From Citroniella saccharovorans (lineage in GTDB: Bacteria; Bacillota; Clostridia; Tissierellales; Peptoniphilaceae), in the NCBI RefSeq assembly GCF_035481615.1, contig NZ_JAYKOT010000003.1, forward strand, positions 620,001-684,000: a stretch of DNA of 64,000 nt, read 5' to 3'. The notes beneath the pieces were generated by a model. That model had not been told where the DNA came from, searched no databases, and was given only the letters and a program-made list of their open reading frames with translations. Of the stretch, positions 43,302 through 52,406 are shown piece by piece. The position numbers were made by a program, and so were the translations under genes. Numbering within the stretch: the stretch's first letter is position 1; every line of letters starts with the position of its first letter.

Positions 43302-45633
43302 AAATATAAAAGGAGAGTGGATTAAGCTTAAAGCAAATAAATCTTTTTTCTTAGTTTTTTGCATCATTTCTTTTATTTCTATTTTTTATTTTTTTAATCT
43401 ATTAAATGAAGAATTTCCTGAGGATAGGCTAATTTTTCAAGATAATTTATCGAAAATAAATAACGGCACAAGTATAGAAGATTTAAATATTGAGGAAAAC
43501 TTAAAAAAATTAAAATCTCTACTAGCTATACCAGAATTAATGAATGGAGAAGAAAAAATATATTATAATAAAAATTTAGAAATATATAAAAAAGATCTAG
43601 AAAATGATAAGAATTTTCCTTTAAATGATATTATGAGTTTAGAAGATTTTAAAAATAGGGCTGATTACATTGAAGGATATAAGGATGAACTAGATAATTC
43701 TAGTCAAAATCTTAAAGAGATTTCTAGAAATCCTGTATTAAAATCATCTTCATTTTTAAAAAGAGCTTCTTTAAAAAAAGCCGAGGCTTATAAAAAACTT
43801 GTAAGTGAAAATATAAATCTTACTATGTCAAATGATAAGGGTTTATATATACTTAAAAATCTAAAACTAATTGATTATTTATTAATTATTTTGCTTTTTT
43901 TTACTGCGTCAAATATATTTCAACTTGATAGAGAAAATAAAACTATAGAGCTGATTTCTTCATTTAATAATGGAACAAGAAAGAGTAGCAAGGGTAAAAT
44001 TGGATTATTTATTACTATTTCATTTATTTTTACTTTTATAATTTGGTTTATTATTATCATTTCTATATATAGTAAAAATTATTTTGGTGATTTGAATAGG
44101 TCAATACTATCTTGTTCTTTATTTAGAAATTTTTACTTGAATTTATCTATAAAGAAATTTCTTTATCTTTTCTTTTTAGGGAAATTGTTAAACTCACTTT
44201 TACTTGCTGGTATAATAACTTTAATTTACTCTTTTTTTAAAGATACTAAATTTATATTTATTATCTTTATCAGTTTTATAATTTTGTCATTTTCAAGTTA
44301 TAAATTAATTGCAGAAAACTCTAATTTTAATCTATTATTTTACTTGTCTATTTTTAGAATTTTAGATATTTTTAATAGATTTACTGATATTAGATATATT
44401 AATTTATTTGGCTTATTAATAAAAGAAAATTTATTTTATGCTATAGTTAATTTATTATTGTGTCCATTAATTTTTCTTATTAGCTTAGAGATATTACTTA
44501 AAGAAAGAAATAATATTGTAAATAAAGAAATATTTTCATTTTCAAAGAAAATTCACGCTAAAACTTTACTTGGTATGGAAATTTTTAAATCTTTTATCAT
44601 GGGGAAAATGTATATAGTATTCATTATTCTCATAGCATCTTTATCTTTTACTAGTCAGATTAAATTAAAAGGTGATGAAAGCTTTAAAAGAATAGCTTAT
44701 TTATATAATTTTGAGAAGCTAAAAGGTAATTTAAACTCATCAAAAATAAAAGACATAGAAGATTTAGAAAAAATGTATCTAAAACTTGAAGAAAAAGAAA
44801 AGATACTTGAAGATAAATTTTTAAAAAAAGAAATATCGGATCAACAATATAATATAGAAAAATTTGATATTAATAGGTATTTGAATAAAAAAGAAGAGTT
44901 TCTAAGGATTAGAACTGATGCTATTAATTCCTATGAAATAGTTGGGGAAAATAAAGACCTTTTTATAATTGATGAAAGAAAAGGAGAATTTAATTTTGAA
45001 AAATCTAATGTATTTGCTCTATTAAATATTATAAGTTATACATTTATTATCCTCTATTCTCTATCTCTTTTTTCAATAGATAGAATAAATAAATTGGATA
45101 GTTTTTTAAAAACTTTTAAAAATGGTCACTTAAAACTCTTTAATTTGAGAATACTGATAGGATTAATTTTAAGCTTTTTAATTGCTATTTTAGGGAGCTT
45201 AGTTATATTAGTAAACTCAAATAATAATTTTTATTTTATTGAAGGAAATATTTTAATACAGTCTTTAAGACAACTATCTAATTTTGGTAGGGTGATGAGT
45301 TTTTATAAGCTATATATTTTACTATTTATTTATACATTTATTTCACTATTCTTATCTTTTGAAATAGGTGTTTTCTTAGAAAATAAATTTAAAAATACTT
45401 TTTTCACACTCTTAATAAGTGGTGTTATTTTTATAATTCCAAATATTATTTTACTTTTTAATGGACCTAATAATTACTTTATTTTAAATTATTTATCTAG
45501 TGCTTATACTGTGAGAGTTTTTCTAGAAAAATTGGGATATGTAGGATTTATTGGATGGCTAATTAATATGCTGTCTCTTATTATATTTTTATTTGTTATA
45601 AATAGAGAAATTTATATAGCAAGAAAAAAGTAA
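43294..45633 (+). CDS. Large ABC-2-like permease with two membrane blocks
   Basis: I take ATG 43294 (MFKNIKGEWIKLK; AAGGTGA ribosome site) rather than the upstream TTG at 43279. About 779 residues. One N-terminal helix (12-30), a charged extracytoplasmic helical loop (about 35-180), a block of roughly six helices, then a second helix-loop-block repeat starting near 'MEIFKSFIMGKMYIVFIILIASLSF'. The two-half design with large external loops resembles permeases of bacitracin/lantibiotic or DUF1430-type bacteriocin-associated transporters, but the sequence is not a clear member of a named family to me. It should form the channel for the ATPase. Confidence 0.75.
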   Translation: MFKNIKGEWIKLKANKSFFLVFCIISFISIFYFFNLLNEEFPEDRLIFQDNLSKINNGTSIEDLNIEENLKKLKSLLAIPELMNGEEKIYYNKNLEIYKKDLENDKNFPLNDIMSLEDFKNRADYIEGYKDELDNSSQNLKEISRNPVLKSSSFLKRASLKKAEAYKKLVSENINLTMSNDKGLYILKNLKLIDYLLIILLFFTASNIFQLDRENKTIELISSFNNGTRKSSKGKIGLFITISFIFTFIIWFIIIISIYSKNYFGDLNRSILSCSLFRNFYLNLSIKKFLYLFFLGKLLNSLLLAGIITLIYSFFKDTKFIFIIFISFIILSFSSYKLIAENSNFNLLFYLSIFRILDIFNRFTDIRYINLFGLLIKENLFYAIVNLLLCPLIFLISLEILLKERNNIVNKEIFSFSKKIHAKTLLGMEIFKSFIMGKMYIVFIILIASLSFTSQIKLKGDESFKRIAYLYNFEKLKGNLNSSKIKDIEDLEKMYLKLEEKEKILEDKFLKKEISDQQYNIEKFDINRYLNKKEEFLRIRTDAINSYEIVGENKDLFIIDERKGEFNFEKSNVFALLNIISYTFIILYSLSLFSIDRINKLDSFLKTFKNGHLKLFNLRILIGLILSFLIAILGSLVILVNSNNNFYFIEGNILIQSLRQLSNFGRVMSFYKLYILLFIYTFISLFLSFEIGVFLENKFKNTFFTLLISGVIFIIPNIILLFNGPNNYFILNYLSSAYTVRVFLEKLGYVGFIGWLINMLSLIIFLFVINREIYIARKK

Positions 45634-45666
45634 AAGCATAAATATATTTAATTTAAAGTATATAAT

Positions 45667-45695
45667 TTGCTAGAAATTTTTATAAGTTGTATAAT
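45667..45695 (+). promoter_or_regulatory. Promoter of gene 45728
   Basis: TTGCTA (45667-45672), 17-bp spacer, TATAAT (45690-45695), 32 bp before the ATG. Confidence 0.65.
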
Positions 45696-45727
45696 ATAGA
45701 TGAATTTAGTTAGATAAGGAGTATATT

Positions 45728-46252
45728 ATGAATATTAAAATTAATTATGAGATTATTGAAATGATGCTTTTTTATTGGGATACAGTTATGAGTAGGGATA
45801 AGGTTATAGACTCTTATTTTAAGGAAATTGCTGATAGGGAAGAAATGCAAGTAATTTATGACGATGAATTTAATTCAGAGTCTCTAAGAAAGGTTTTGTC
45901 AGCAATTAATAATAGAGAAAGATTAAATAATCCTACTAAAAAGGAATCAAGATTTTGGAATTTAAATATGTGGATGCTTGAAGACGCAGAAAATACTCAA
46001 AACATGCTTAAAGTAGTTAAGTCTTTAAACATAGATAAGGAAGTTTCAGAAATAAAAGATTTAGCTTGTGATACTATTGAAATTAATTTTGTACCAGGAC
46101 ATGATTTCACATATATTGCTGAAAAGTGCAAACTTACTATAAATTTCTTTAAACTTATGGCACCAGATTTTATGAATCCAGAAATTATAAAAATTGAAGG
46201 AATGGATTTAAAAGATTTTGTATTAGAAAAGCTACAAGAAGTTATAAAATAG
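45728..46252 (+). CDS. Uncharacterised protein, resembles TDE2712 family
   Basis: 174 residues, soluble, mostly helical, no signal or membrane segments. The pattern 'NYEIIEMMLFYWDTVMSRDKVIDSYF.EIADREEMQVIYDDEF..ESLRKVLSAI.NRE..N..TKKESRFWNLNMWMLED' is, from memory, that of the TDE2712 family found in spirochaetes and Firmicutes; no function is known. AAGGAG ribosome site, own promoter. Confidence 0.65.
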   Translation: MNIKINYEIIEMMLFYWDTVMSRDKVIDSYFKEIADREEMQVIYDDEFNSESLRKVLSAINNRERLNNPTKKESRFWNLNMWMLEDAENTQNMLKVVKSLNIDKEVSEIKDLACDTIEINFVPGHDFTYIAEKCKLTINFFKLMAPDFMNPEIIKIEGMDLKDFVLEKLQEVIK

Positions 46253-46254
46253 AC

Positions 46255-46283
46255 TTGTAAATTAAATAATTTTATAGTATAAT
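46255..46283 (+). promoter_or_regulatory. Promoter of rplS
   Basis: TTGTAA (46255-46260), 17 bp, TATAAT (46278-46283). The predicted start near 46290 leaves a leader of about 70 nt. Confidence 0.7.
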
Positions 46284-46302
46284 ATTTAAGTATGTAAAAC
46301 GG

Positions 46303-46336
46303 GTGTTCCTCTATCATTATTTTGGATATGAACATT
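46303..46336 (+). promoter_or_regulatory. Stem-loop in the rplS leader (candidate L19 autoregulatory leader)
   Basis: TGTTC (46304-46308) pairs with GAACA (46330-46334), with an inner TATC/GATA helix and small internal loop. L19 leader RNAs are known from some bacteria; I cannot confirm a match by eye. Confidence 0.4.
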
Positions 46337-46359
46337 GAAAGAAAAGGAGGGTTTTTACA

Positions 46360-46707
46360 ATGGATATTATTAGACAGTTAGAAGAAGAACAATTAAGAAA
46401 AGACGAACTTGATTTTAATACTGGTGATACTGTTAGAGTTCACTACAGAATTAAAGAAGGTACTAGAGAAAGAATCCAAGTTTTTGAAGGTACTGTTATT
46501 AAAATTCAAGGAACTGGTCTTAGATCTACTTTTACAGTTAGAAGATTATCTTATGGCGTAGGAGTAGAAAGAACATTTTCTCTTCATTCCCCAAGAATTG
46601 AAAAGCTAGAAGTTACTAGACATGGTAAAGTACGTAAAGCTAAACTTTTCTATCTTAGAGATAGACAAGGTAAATCTGCAAAAGTTAAAGAAAAGAGAAA
46701 CTATTAA
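46360..46707 (+). CDS. rplS: 50S ribosomal protein L19
   Basis: 115 residues, full length. 'FNTGDTVRVHYRIKEGTRERIQVFEGTVIKIQGTGLRSTFTVRRLSYGVGVERTFSLHSPRIEKLEVTRHGKVRKAKLFYLRDRQGKSAKVKE' is unmistakable L19. It contacts 16S and 23S rRNA at the subunit interface. AAGGAGGG ribosome site. The usual partners trmD and rimM are not upstream; an uncharacterised gene is there instead. A terminator separates it from rbgA. Confidence 0.98.
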   Translation: MDIIRQLEEEQLRKDELDFNTGDTVRVHYRIKEGTRERIQVFEGTVIKIQGTGLRSTFTVRRLSYGVGVERTFSLHSPRIEKLEVTRHGKVRKAKLFYLRDRQGKSAKVKEKRNY

Positions 46708-46709
46708 GA

Positions 46710-46735
46710 TAGAGGCCAAATGGCCTCTTTTTAAA
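46710..46735 (+). terminator. Intrinsic terminator after rplS
   Basis: Perfect stem AGAGGCCA/TGGCCTCT with AA loop and T5 tail. Confidence 0.88.
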
Positions 46736-46749
46736 TATTGGAGGGAAAT

Positions 46750-47610
46750 ATGAATATTAATTGGTATCCTGGCCATATGAAAGTGGCGTTTGATAATTTT
46801 AAGAAAAATTTAAAACTAATAGACATTGTTGTAGAACTAATTGATGCTAGAATACCTTTTTCAAGTAAAAATCCTAAAATTGATGAGATATTAGAAAATA
46901 AACCTTCTGTACTCTTATTTAATAAGATTGACTTAGCAGATGAATATACTACAAAAAAATGGAAAGAGTATTATGAATCAATAGGAAAAAAAGTTCTCTT
47001 AGTAAATGCAAATCAAAACAAGGGTTTAAATAATTTAAGGCAAATACTTGAAGATGAACTATCTGAAAAGTTTAAAAGGGATGAACAAAAATTAATTAAG
47101 GATAAGACTATAAAGATGATGATGGTAGGAATCCCAAATGTTGGTAAATCAACCTTAATTAATACTCTATCCAAAAGAACTGGAGCTAAGGTAGGAAATC
47201 TTCCGGGTGTTACTAGAAATATACAGTGGATAAAAACTCCAGGTAAGATTGAGCTTTTAGATACTCCGGGTGTATTATGGCCAAAATTTGAAAATAAGGA
47301 AATCGGACTAAACTTAGCATTTGTTGGATCTATTGATGATGATATTTTAGATGTAGAAAATCTTTCTTATGAACTTATAAAGAAACTTAACAAGATTGAC
47401 CCTAACATCTTAAAAAATAGGTACAATATAGAATTTGATTTAGATACAGATATAGCCTATATAATGGATATGATAGGAGAGAGACGAGGAGCAATTCTAA
47501 AAAAAGGAATAATAGACTATGATAAGGTATCTAGGATGATACTTAGAGAGTTTAGACTTGGAAAACTTGGAAGAATAAGCTTAGAAAAGGTTAGTGATTT
47601 TTTTGGATAA
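46750..47610 (+). CDS. rbgA: Ribosome biogenesis GTPase RbgA
   Basis: Circularly permuted GTPase needed for late 50S assembly. Start ATG 46750 (MNINWYPGHM) preceded by TTGGAGGG; the open frame extends 12 bases further but would contain the ribosome site. 286 residues. G4 'NKIDLAD' comes first, then G1 'GIPNVGKSTLIN', 'LPGVTRN' and G3 'DTPGVLWP', the permuted order typical of YlqF/RbgA, followed by the ANTAR-like C-terminal domain. rnhB overlaps its end by 17 bases. Confidence 0.94.
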   Translation: MNINWYPGHMKVAFDNFKKNLKLIDIVVELIDARIPFSSKNPKIDEILENKPSVLLFNKIDLADEYTTKKWKEYYESIGKKVLLVNANQNKGLNNLRQILEDELSEKFKRDEQKLIKDKTIKMMMVGIPNVGKSTLINTLSKRTGAKVGNLPGVTRNIQWIKTPGKIELLDTPGVLWPKFENKEIGLNLAFVGSIDDDILDVENLSYELIKKLNKIDPNILKNRYNIEFDLDTDIAYIMDMIGERRGAILKKGIIDYDKVSRMILREFRLGKLGRISLEKVSDFFG

Positions 47611-48202
47611 ATATATAGAAAGTGAATTAGTAGAATATAAAAATATTTGTGGCATAGATGAGGTTGGCAGGGGATCGTTATTTGGACCAGTAGTTGCAGC
47701 TGCTATTATTATGAATTTGGATGATGTAATAGATGAAGTTAACGATTCTAAAAAAATAACAAGAAAGAAAAGAATTTTACTAGCAAGAGAAATTGAAGAA
47801 AAATCACTCGCAGTTGGGATAGGAATTGTTGACAATAAAACGATAGACAAGATAAATATAAAACAAGCAACTAGACTAGCTATGAAGTTGGCACTTGAAG
47901 ATATGATACAAAAATTTAATATTAATCCAGGAATTGTCTTAATAGATGCGGAAAATATTGATAGCCATATAAAGCAAAAATCTATTGTTCATGGGGATAG
48001 TTTATCTTATAATATTGCAGCTGCATCTATATATGCTAAGGTTTTTAGAGATAATATGATTATAAAACTAGCAGAGGAATTTCCTTACTATTCACTGGAA
48101 ACAAATATGGGATATGGAACCAAAAAACATTATGAAGGTTTATTAAAGTATGGAAAAACAATTTTTCATAGAGAATCTTTTTTAAAGAAGGATATTAGAT
48201 AA
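47594..48202 (+). CDS. rnhB: Ribonuclease HII
   Basis: Cuts RNA in RNA-DNA hybrids and single ribonucleotides in DNA. 202 residues with start GTG 47594 (AAAAGG upstream). Active-site region 'CGIDEVGRGSLFGPVVAAAII' (Asp-Glu pair about residues 20-21), 'DSKKITRKKR', 'DAE' and 'HGDSLSYNIAAASIYAKVFRD' are all present. Order rplS-rbgA-rnhB-yraN is the standard Firmicute arrangement. Confidence 0.94.
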   Translation: MIFLDKYIESELVEYKNICGIDEVGRGSLFGPVVAAAIIMNLDDVIDEVNDSKKITRKKRILLAREIEEKSLAVGIGIVDNKTIDKINIKQATRLAMKLALEDMIQKFNINPGIVLIDAENIDSHIKQKSIVHGDSLSYNIAAASIYAKVFRDNMIIKLAEEFPYYSLETNMGYGTKKHYEGLLKYGKTIFHRESFLKKDIR

Positions 48203-48552
48203 TGAATAACTTAGGTAAAAAGGCAGAAAAACTTTCCATTGAGTATTTACAAAAAAAAGGTTATAAAATAATCCAATCTAACTTTGAATCGAGTTTTGGC
48301 GAGATAGATATTATTTGCAAGATTGATAAAATATTAGTATTTGTAGAAGTAAAAGCTAGGTCTACAACTGATTTTGGTTATCCGCGTGAATTTGTAAATT
48401 TGTCTAAGCAAAGAAAAATCATCAAAACTGCCGAGTATTTTTTATATTTGAATGATTATCATAATTTCCAACCTAGATTTGATGTTATTGAGGTTTATTT
48501 AAATGATAATAATAGAATCAATCACATAGAAAATGCGTTTATTACAGAGTAA
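48202..48552 (+). CDS. UPF0102 (YraN) family protein
   Basis: 116 residues of the YraN family with a restriction-endonuclease-like fold: 'LGKKAEKLSIEYLQKKGYKIIQSNFESSFGEIDIIC' followed by 'LVFVEVKARSTTDFGYPREFVNLSKQRKI'. The G-E-I-D...E-V-K core is the PD-(D/E)xK nuclease pattern. The role is poorly defined. ATG shares its A with the rnhB stop (TAATG). The stop is inside the terminator. Confidence 0.9.
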   Translation: MNNLGKKAEKLSIEYLQKKGYKIIQSNFESSFGEIDIICKIDKILVFVEVKARSTTDFGYPREFVNLSKQRKIIKTAEYFLYLNDYHNFQPRFDVIEVYLNDNNRINHIENAFITE

Positions 48553-48588
48553 AACCCCTACTTTTCTAAAAGAATAGTAGGGGTTTTG
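48551..48588. terminator. Bidirectional terminator between yraN and the convergent ligase gene
   Basis: Perfect 12-bp stem AAAACCCCTACT/AGTAGGGGTTTT; T run on the plus side and A run giving T run on the minus side. Confidence 0.88.
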
Positions 48589-48590
48589 AA

Positions 48591-50023
48591 CTAATAGTTT
48601 TTCTCTTTTTCATCCAATATAAATGCTCCAGCATAAGAAATAATTAAGAAGATATAGGTAAGTCTGTTTTCAAAAATTCCATTAATTGAATCTATGGACT
48701 GACTATAAAGATAATTTGCACCGTATATTAAAATCAGTCCGGACATTATATATTCATTTCTTAAAAACAATTTAACAAATATTGAAATAATACTAACTAT
48801 TAGTAATATACTTATAGATAATTTTATTAATCCACCATCTAAAATATCCACAAAAAAGAAAGAGTGTGGATGGTAATCATGAAATTTTTCTTTAGGTGTA
48901 TTTTCTGGAAAAAGTAATTTTCTAGCTTTATCAGTTCTATAAATATCTCTATGATGAGACCCACCTTTTCCTAAAATTAGATCTTTTATGTTATAACTTT
49001 TTATTTCATCTATAGCAATTGACCATATTTTTTCTCTCTGACCTAAAGCTGATCCAGATTTTATAGTTTCGGCTTTTTCTGATAGAGACTTTTCTAATGC
49101 AAATCCATGTAAAATATCATCAGTATCAACATCCATTGAAGAAATAAAATCATCACTATTAAACTCATTTTTTAATTTTTCATAAATCTTATTTGAGTGA
49201 TTATTATAAAGAGAGATAATAGCAAAAGAGGTTAATAATGATAAAAAGAGTACTATTATAAATTTTTTAATATTGAAATTATTATTTAGTCTTTTTACAT
49301 AAAGTATAGCAAATACAATAAAAATCATAAAACTTGGTAAAATAGCTAGCAAAAATCTTCGAGAGCCAGATGTATAAAAGATAGGTCCAACTAGTGTTAT
49401 AAAAACAAAAAATTTTATCAGTTTGTATTTTGTCGAATATTTTAGTATATAAAACAAACCAATAAAAAATCCAATATAAATTGAAAGGGCATATTGGTTA
49501 TAATCTGACTGAAGACTTGTTCTTAAAATGTAGAAAGTTCTTCCGAGAAATATTACATAAATCCAAGTTAATACACTTAAAAATAAAGCGACTATGCCAC
49601 CAGTAAAAAATAACTTTTTTAAAGCTTCATCGATATTTCCATCAGCTTTATTATGCATATAGAAGTAGTAAAAAAAGAGTATAGTAGACAAATAAGTGCC
49701 GGTCCTATAGTAATATATTTTTTTAATGAAAAAGCTTTATCTTTTGTCCATAATAAAGAAATTAGGTCAAAGATAATATAGGAACATGTAAATATTATTG
49801 GATATTTAAATTTTTTCCAAGCAGTCTTAAAAGACAAAAAAAAGTCCTTAAAACTTTTTTCTTTGATAACGTAGATAAAGCTTAGAATAATTAGAAATAA
49901 TAAACTTACTTTGTATGGTGATAAAAATCCAAAATTAAGTTTCATAGCCATTTCTACAGGAAAGAAAAATAAAGTTATTAAGAACATAAAATCCATTAGT
50001 TTTTTTAATTTTTTAGTATCCAT
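48591..50023 (-). pseudogene. O-antigen ligase/polymerase (Wzy/WaaL-like) membrane protein, interrupted by a frameshift
   Basis: Read on the minus strand from ATG 50023 (AAAGGATG ribosome site), about 134 residues with four helices ('FPVEMAMKLNFGFLSPYKVSLLFLIILSFIYVI...'), then the frame breaks at a T7 tract (plus-strand A7 at 49670-49676). Adding one T continues 'YSFFYYFYMHNKADGNIDEALKKLF...' into the second ORF (to 48591). The whole is about 477 residues with around ten helices and a large extracytoplasmic loop containing 'LGKGGSHHRDIYRTDKARK...HDYHPHSFFFVDILDGGLI'; G-x-G...H-S/N-x-x is the Wzy_C/O-antigen-ligase signature. Likely polymerises or attaches a surface polysaccharide. No glycosyltransferase genes are adjacent. 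Confidence 0.75.
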
Positions 50024-50061
50024 TAAATCATCCTTTAATTAGTAAATTCACTTACTCTTAT

Positions 50062-50067
50062 ATTATA
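50062..50067 (-). promoter_or_regulatory. Putative -10 box of the ligase/polymerase gene
   Basis: TATAAT on the minus strand, 38 bp before the ATG; the -35 region is poor. Confidence 0.35.
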
Positions 50068-50090
50068 AAACAAATTATTAAAAATTAAAA

Positions 50091-51431
50091 CTAATTTGCA
50101 GTTGATAATTTAAAAACACCTTTTGATTTAAATAAGATAAAAGATAATAAAAATGTTATTAATTCACTAAATATAACTGAAGACCAAATTCCAAAATCGC
50201 CAAATAATATTGGTAGTACTAAAAGGCAAATTGAGATTGAAATATAACCTCTAATAGCAGATACTAAAATAGCTTCAGTATTTTGCTTAATAGCGTTCAA
50301 GTATCCTGAATTTACTATGTTAAGACTTAAAACTAAGAAACTCACACTATATATTCTAAGTGCATATACAGAGTAGTTAAATAGGTCCATATCGGCTTTT
50401 GATAGGAAAATAGATACAATTTGACTTGTAAATACTTCTATTAAAACAAAAAATATTAAAGAAAGTATAAATGCTGACTTTACAGATACTTTCAGTAAAT
50501 ACATGACTGATTTTCTGTCTTTTTTGCCATCATAAAAAGATACTAGAGGCTGCATACCATGGTTTACAGCAGTCATAGTGACAATTACTAAATTTGAAAC
50601 ATATAATATTACAGAAAATGCAGGCAAATATTTAACACCTAGAATCTTTATAACATTATAATTAAATAGGAAAGTTACAAATCCAGCAGATAGTTCTGTT
50701 AGTGCATCTGGAAATCCTCTTTTAACAATAATCATTAAAGTTTTTGTATCAAAATTAGGCTTTACAAATTTTAAATTAGAATTTTTATTTAAAAAGTGTA
50801 GTAAAAATATAGTGAAAGATATAAATTGGGCAAAAATTGTAGAAATTGCAGCTCCTTTTAATCCCATATCAAGAACAAAAATAAGTAAGTAGTTACCAAC
50901 TATATTTAAAATAGTTGTTACTAGTAACACTGTAAATGATTTTGATGGGCTACCCTCAGCTTTTATTAGTATTTCTAAACAATATGATAAACTTACAAAT
51001 GGAGCACCTAATGCTATTATAAATAAATAATCTTTTAAATAAAGTGCTAATTCTCCATTTGCTCCAAGCCCAGTTACTATTTTGTCTATGAATATTATTG
51101 AGACTAGCGACATAAAGACAGAAATTATTAGTATTAATATAACATTTAAGGTAAAAATTTCATTTGCTTTCTTCTTATTATCTTGTCCTAGTAGATTTGT
51201 AATAATATTTGAAGATCCGACTGAAACAATTAATGAAATAGTGAAAATAATACTAATAAATGGATTAGCTAGGTTAACTGCGGCTAATGCTTCTGGACCA
51301 ACACCCTTACCTACAAATATACCATCAAGCATAGTATATAAAGCAAAGAACCACATAGAACCTATAGACGGTAATAAAAATTTTAAAAATTGTCCTCTTA
51401 GATTTTCACAAGAGGTCTTATTGAACTTCAT
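50091..51431 (-). CDS. MATE family multidrug efflux transporter
   Basis: 446 residues, about 12 helices. The N-terminus 'RGQFLKFLLPSIGSMWFFALYTMLDGIFVGKGVGPEALAAVNLANPFISI' and internal repeat 'ALTELSAGFVTFLFNYNVIKILG...VNHGMQPLVSFYDGKK' match the MATE (MepA/DinF-type) branch. Exports cationic drugs by Na+ or H+ antiport. AAAGGAG ribosome site. Divergently transcribed from a MerR regulator, with a dyad operator between them, so it is probably induced by a MerR ligand. Confidence 0.92.
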   Translation of the reverse strand: MKFNKTSCENLRGQFLKFLLPSIGSMWFFALYTMLDGIFVGKGVGPEALAAVNLANPFISIIFTISLIVSVGSSNIITNLLGQDNKKKANEIFTLNVILILIISVFMSLVSIIFIDKIVTGLGANGELALYLKDYLFIIALGAPFVSLSYCLEILIKAEGSPSKSFTVLLVTTILNIVGNYLLIFVLDMGLKGAAISTIFAQFISFTIFLLHFLNKNSNLKFVKPNFDTKTLMIIVKRGFPDALTELSAGFVTFLFNYNVIKILGVKYLPAFSVILYVSNLVIVTMTAVNHGMQPLVSFYDGKKDRKSVMYLLKVSVKSAFILSLIFFVLIEVFTSQIVSIFLSKADMDLFNYSVYALRIYSVSFLVLSLNIVNSGYLNAIKQNTEAILVSAIRGYISISICLLVLPILFGDFGIWSSVIFSELITFLLSFILFKSKGVFKLSTAN

Positions 51432-51468
51432 AAAGCTCCTTTCATTTTAATAAAGTGAGTTTATTTTT

Positions 51469-51487
51469 TTACCTCTCACCAAGGTAA
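51469..51487. promoter_or_regulatory. Putative MerR operator in front of the MATE gene
   Basis: Perfect dyad TTACCT-N7-AGGTAA (19 bp) located 38-56 bp before the MATE ATG; arm pattern ACCT/AGGT is common in MerR-family operators. Confidence 0.55.
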
Positions 51488-51494
51488 GATGTTT

Positions 51495-51535
51495 TACTAG
51501 ATATAATTTATTATTTATTGTATGATTATCTAGTA
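51495..51535. promoter_or_regulatory. Second dyad in the merR-MATE intergenic region
   Basis: TACTAGATA (51495-51503) and its exact complement TATCTAGTA (51527-51535), 23 bp apart, covering the region where the merR promoter should lie (TTGTAT 51518-51523, TATATT 51540-51545). Confidence 0.45.
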
Positions 51536-51587
51536 GAACTATATTAAGTATAAAGCCTAGAGCTAGTCCAATGTCAAGGGGGTAAAT

Positions 51588-52406
51588 ATGAAAAAAGAAT
51601 ATACTATTGGGGAAATTTCTAATTTGTATAATTTAAGTCCTGATGCCTTAAGGCACTACGAAAAAAAGGGATTATTAAATCCAAAAAGAAAAGAAAATGG
51701 TTATAGATTCTATGATTTAAACGATATTTGGAAACTAAACATTATTAAAGATATGAAAAAATTAGATTTTACTTTAAAACAAATTAAAGATTATTTAGAA
51801 AATAGATCCCTTGATAATAGTATTGACTTACTCAAAAGTGAAATTTCTGTTATTGAAGATGAACTTGAACCACTTTTAAGGCAGAAAAAATTTATGAATA
51901 GAAGGTTAAAGTCACTTAGAGAATTGAAGAGAATTAAGGATTTTGAAGAGGTAAATTATAAATTTTTGGAGGAGCGTAAAATTATAACTGTCAAAGGTGA
52001 GTTTGAAACTGATCAAGAAATCGATCTTGCTTTTAGAGAGTTAGAAAGAAGAGATGATGAAAGCCTTACAATGTTTGCAAGTAAAGATATGGGTACAATT
52101 GTATCTAAAGAGGGTATGAGAATTGGAGAGTATGATGATTATCAAAATGCTTTTTTCTTAGTTGAAGAAAAAGATACTTACTATGATGCAATTCTTCCGA
52201 GAGGATTTTACGCGACCTTATATTATAAAGGTTCTTATAATAAGCTTTCATCTCTTTACCAAAAAGTGATTGAGGATATAAACTATAAGGGGCTTGAAGT
52301 AATATACCCAGCTCTTGAAATCTATAGACTTGATATTCATAGTGAAAAATATGAAGAAAATTATATTACCGAAATTCAGGTTAGAGTAAAGGAAAAAGAT
52401 ATATGA
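51588..52406 (+). CDS. MerR family transcriptional regulator with effector-binding domain
   Basis: 272 residues. Residues 1-70 are the MerR winged helix ('YTIGEISNLYNLSPDALRHYEKKGLLNPKRKENGYRFYDLNDIWKLNIIKDMKKLDFTLKQIKDYL'), then a dimerisation helix (75-120), then a GyrI/BmrR-like ligand domain (about 130-270). GGGGG ribosome site. It faces the MATE pump gene and overlaps the kinase gene by 4 bases, so one regulator may control both. Confidence 0.92.
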   Translation: MKKEYTIGEISNLYNLSPDALRHYEKKGLLNPKRKENGYRFYDLNDIWKLNIIKDMKKLDFTLKQIKDYLENRSLDNSIDLLKSEISVIEDELEPLLRQKKFMNRRLKSLRELKRIKDFEEVNYKFLEERKIITVKGEFETDQEIDLAFRELERRDDESLTMFASKDMGTIVSKEGMRIGEYDDYQNAFFLVEEKDTYYDAILPRGFYATLYYKGSYNKLSSLYQKVIEDINYKGLEVIYPALEIYRLDIHSEKYEENYITEIQVRVKEKDI

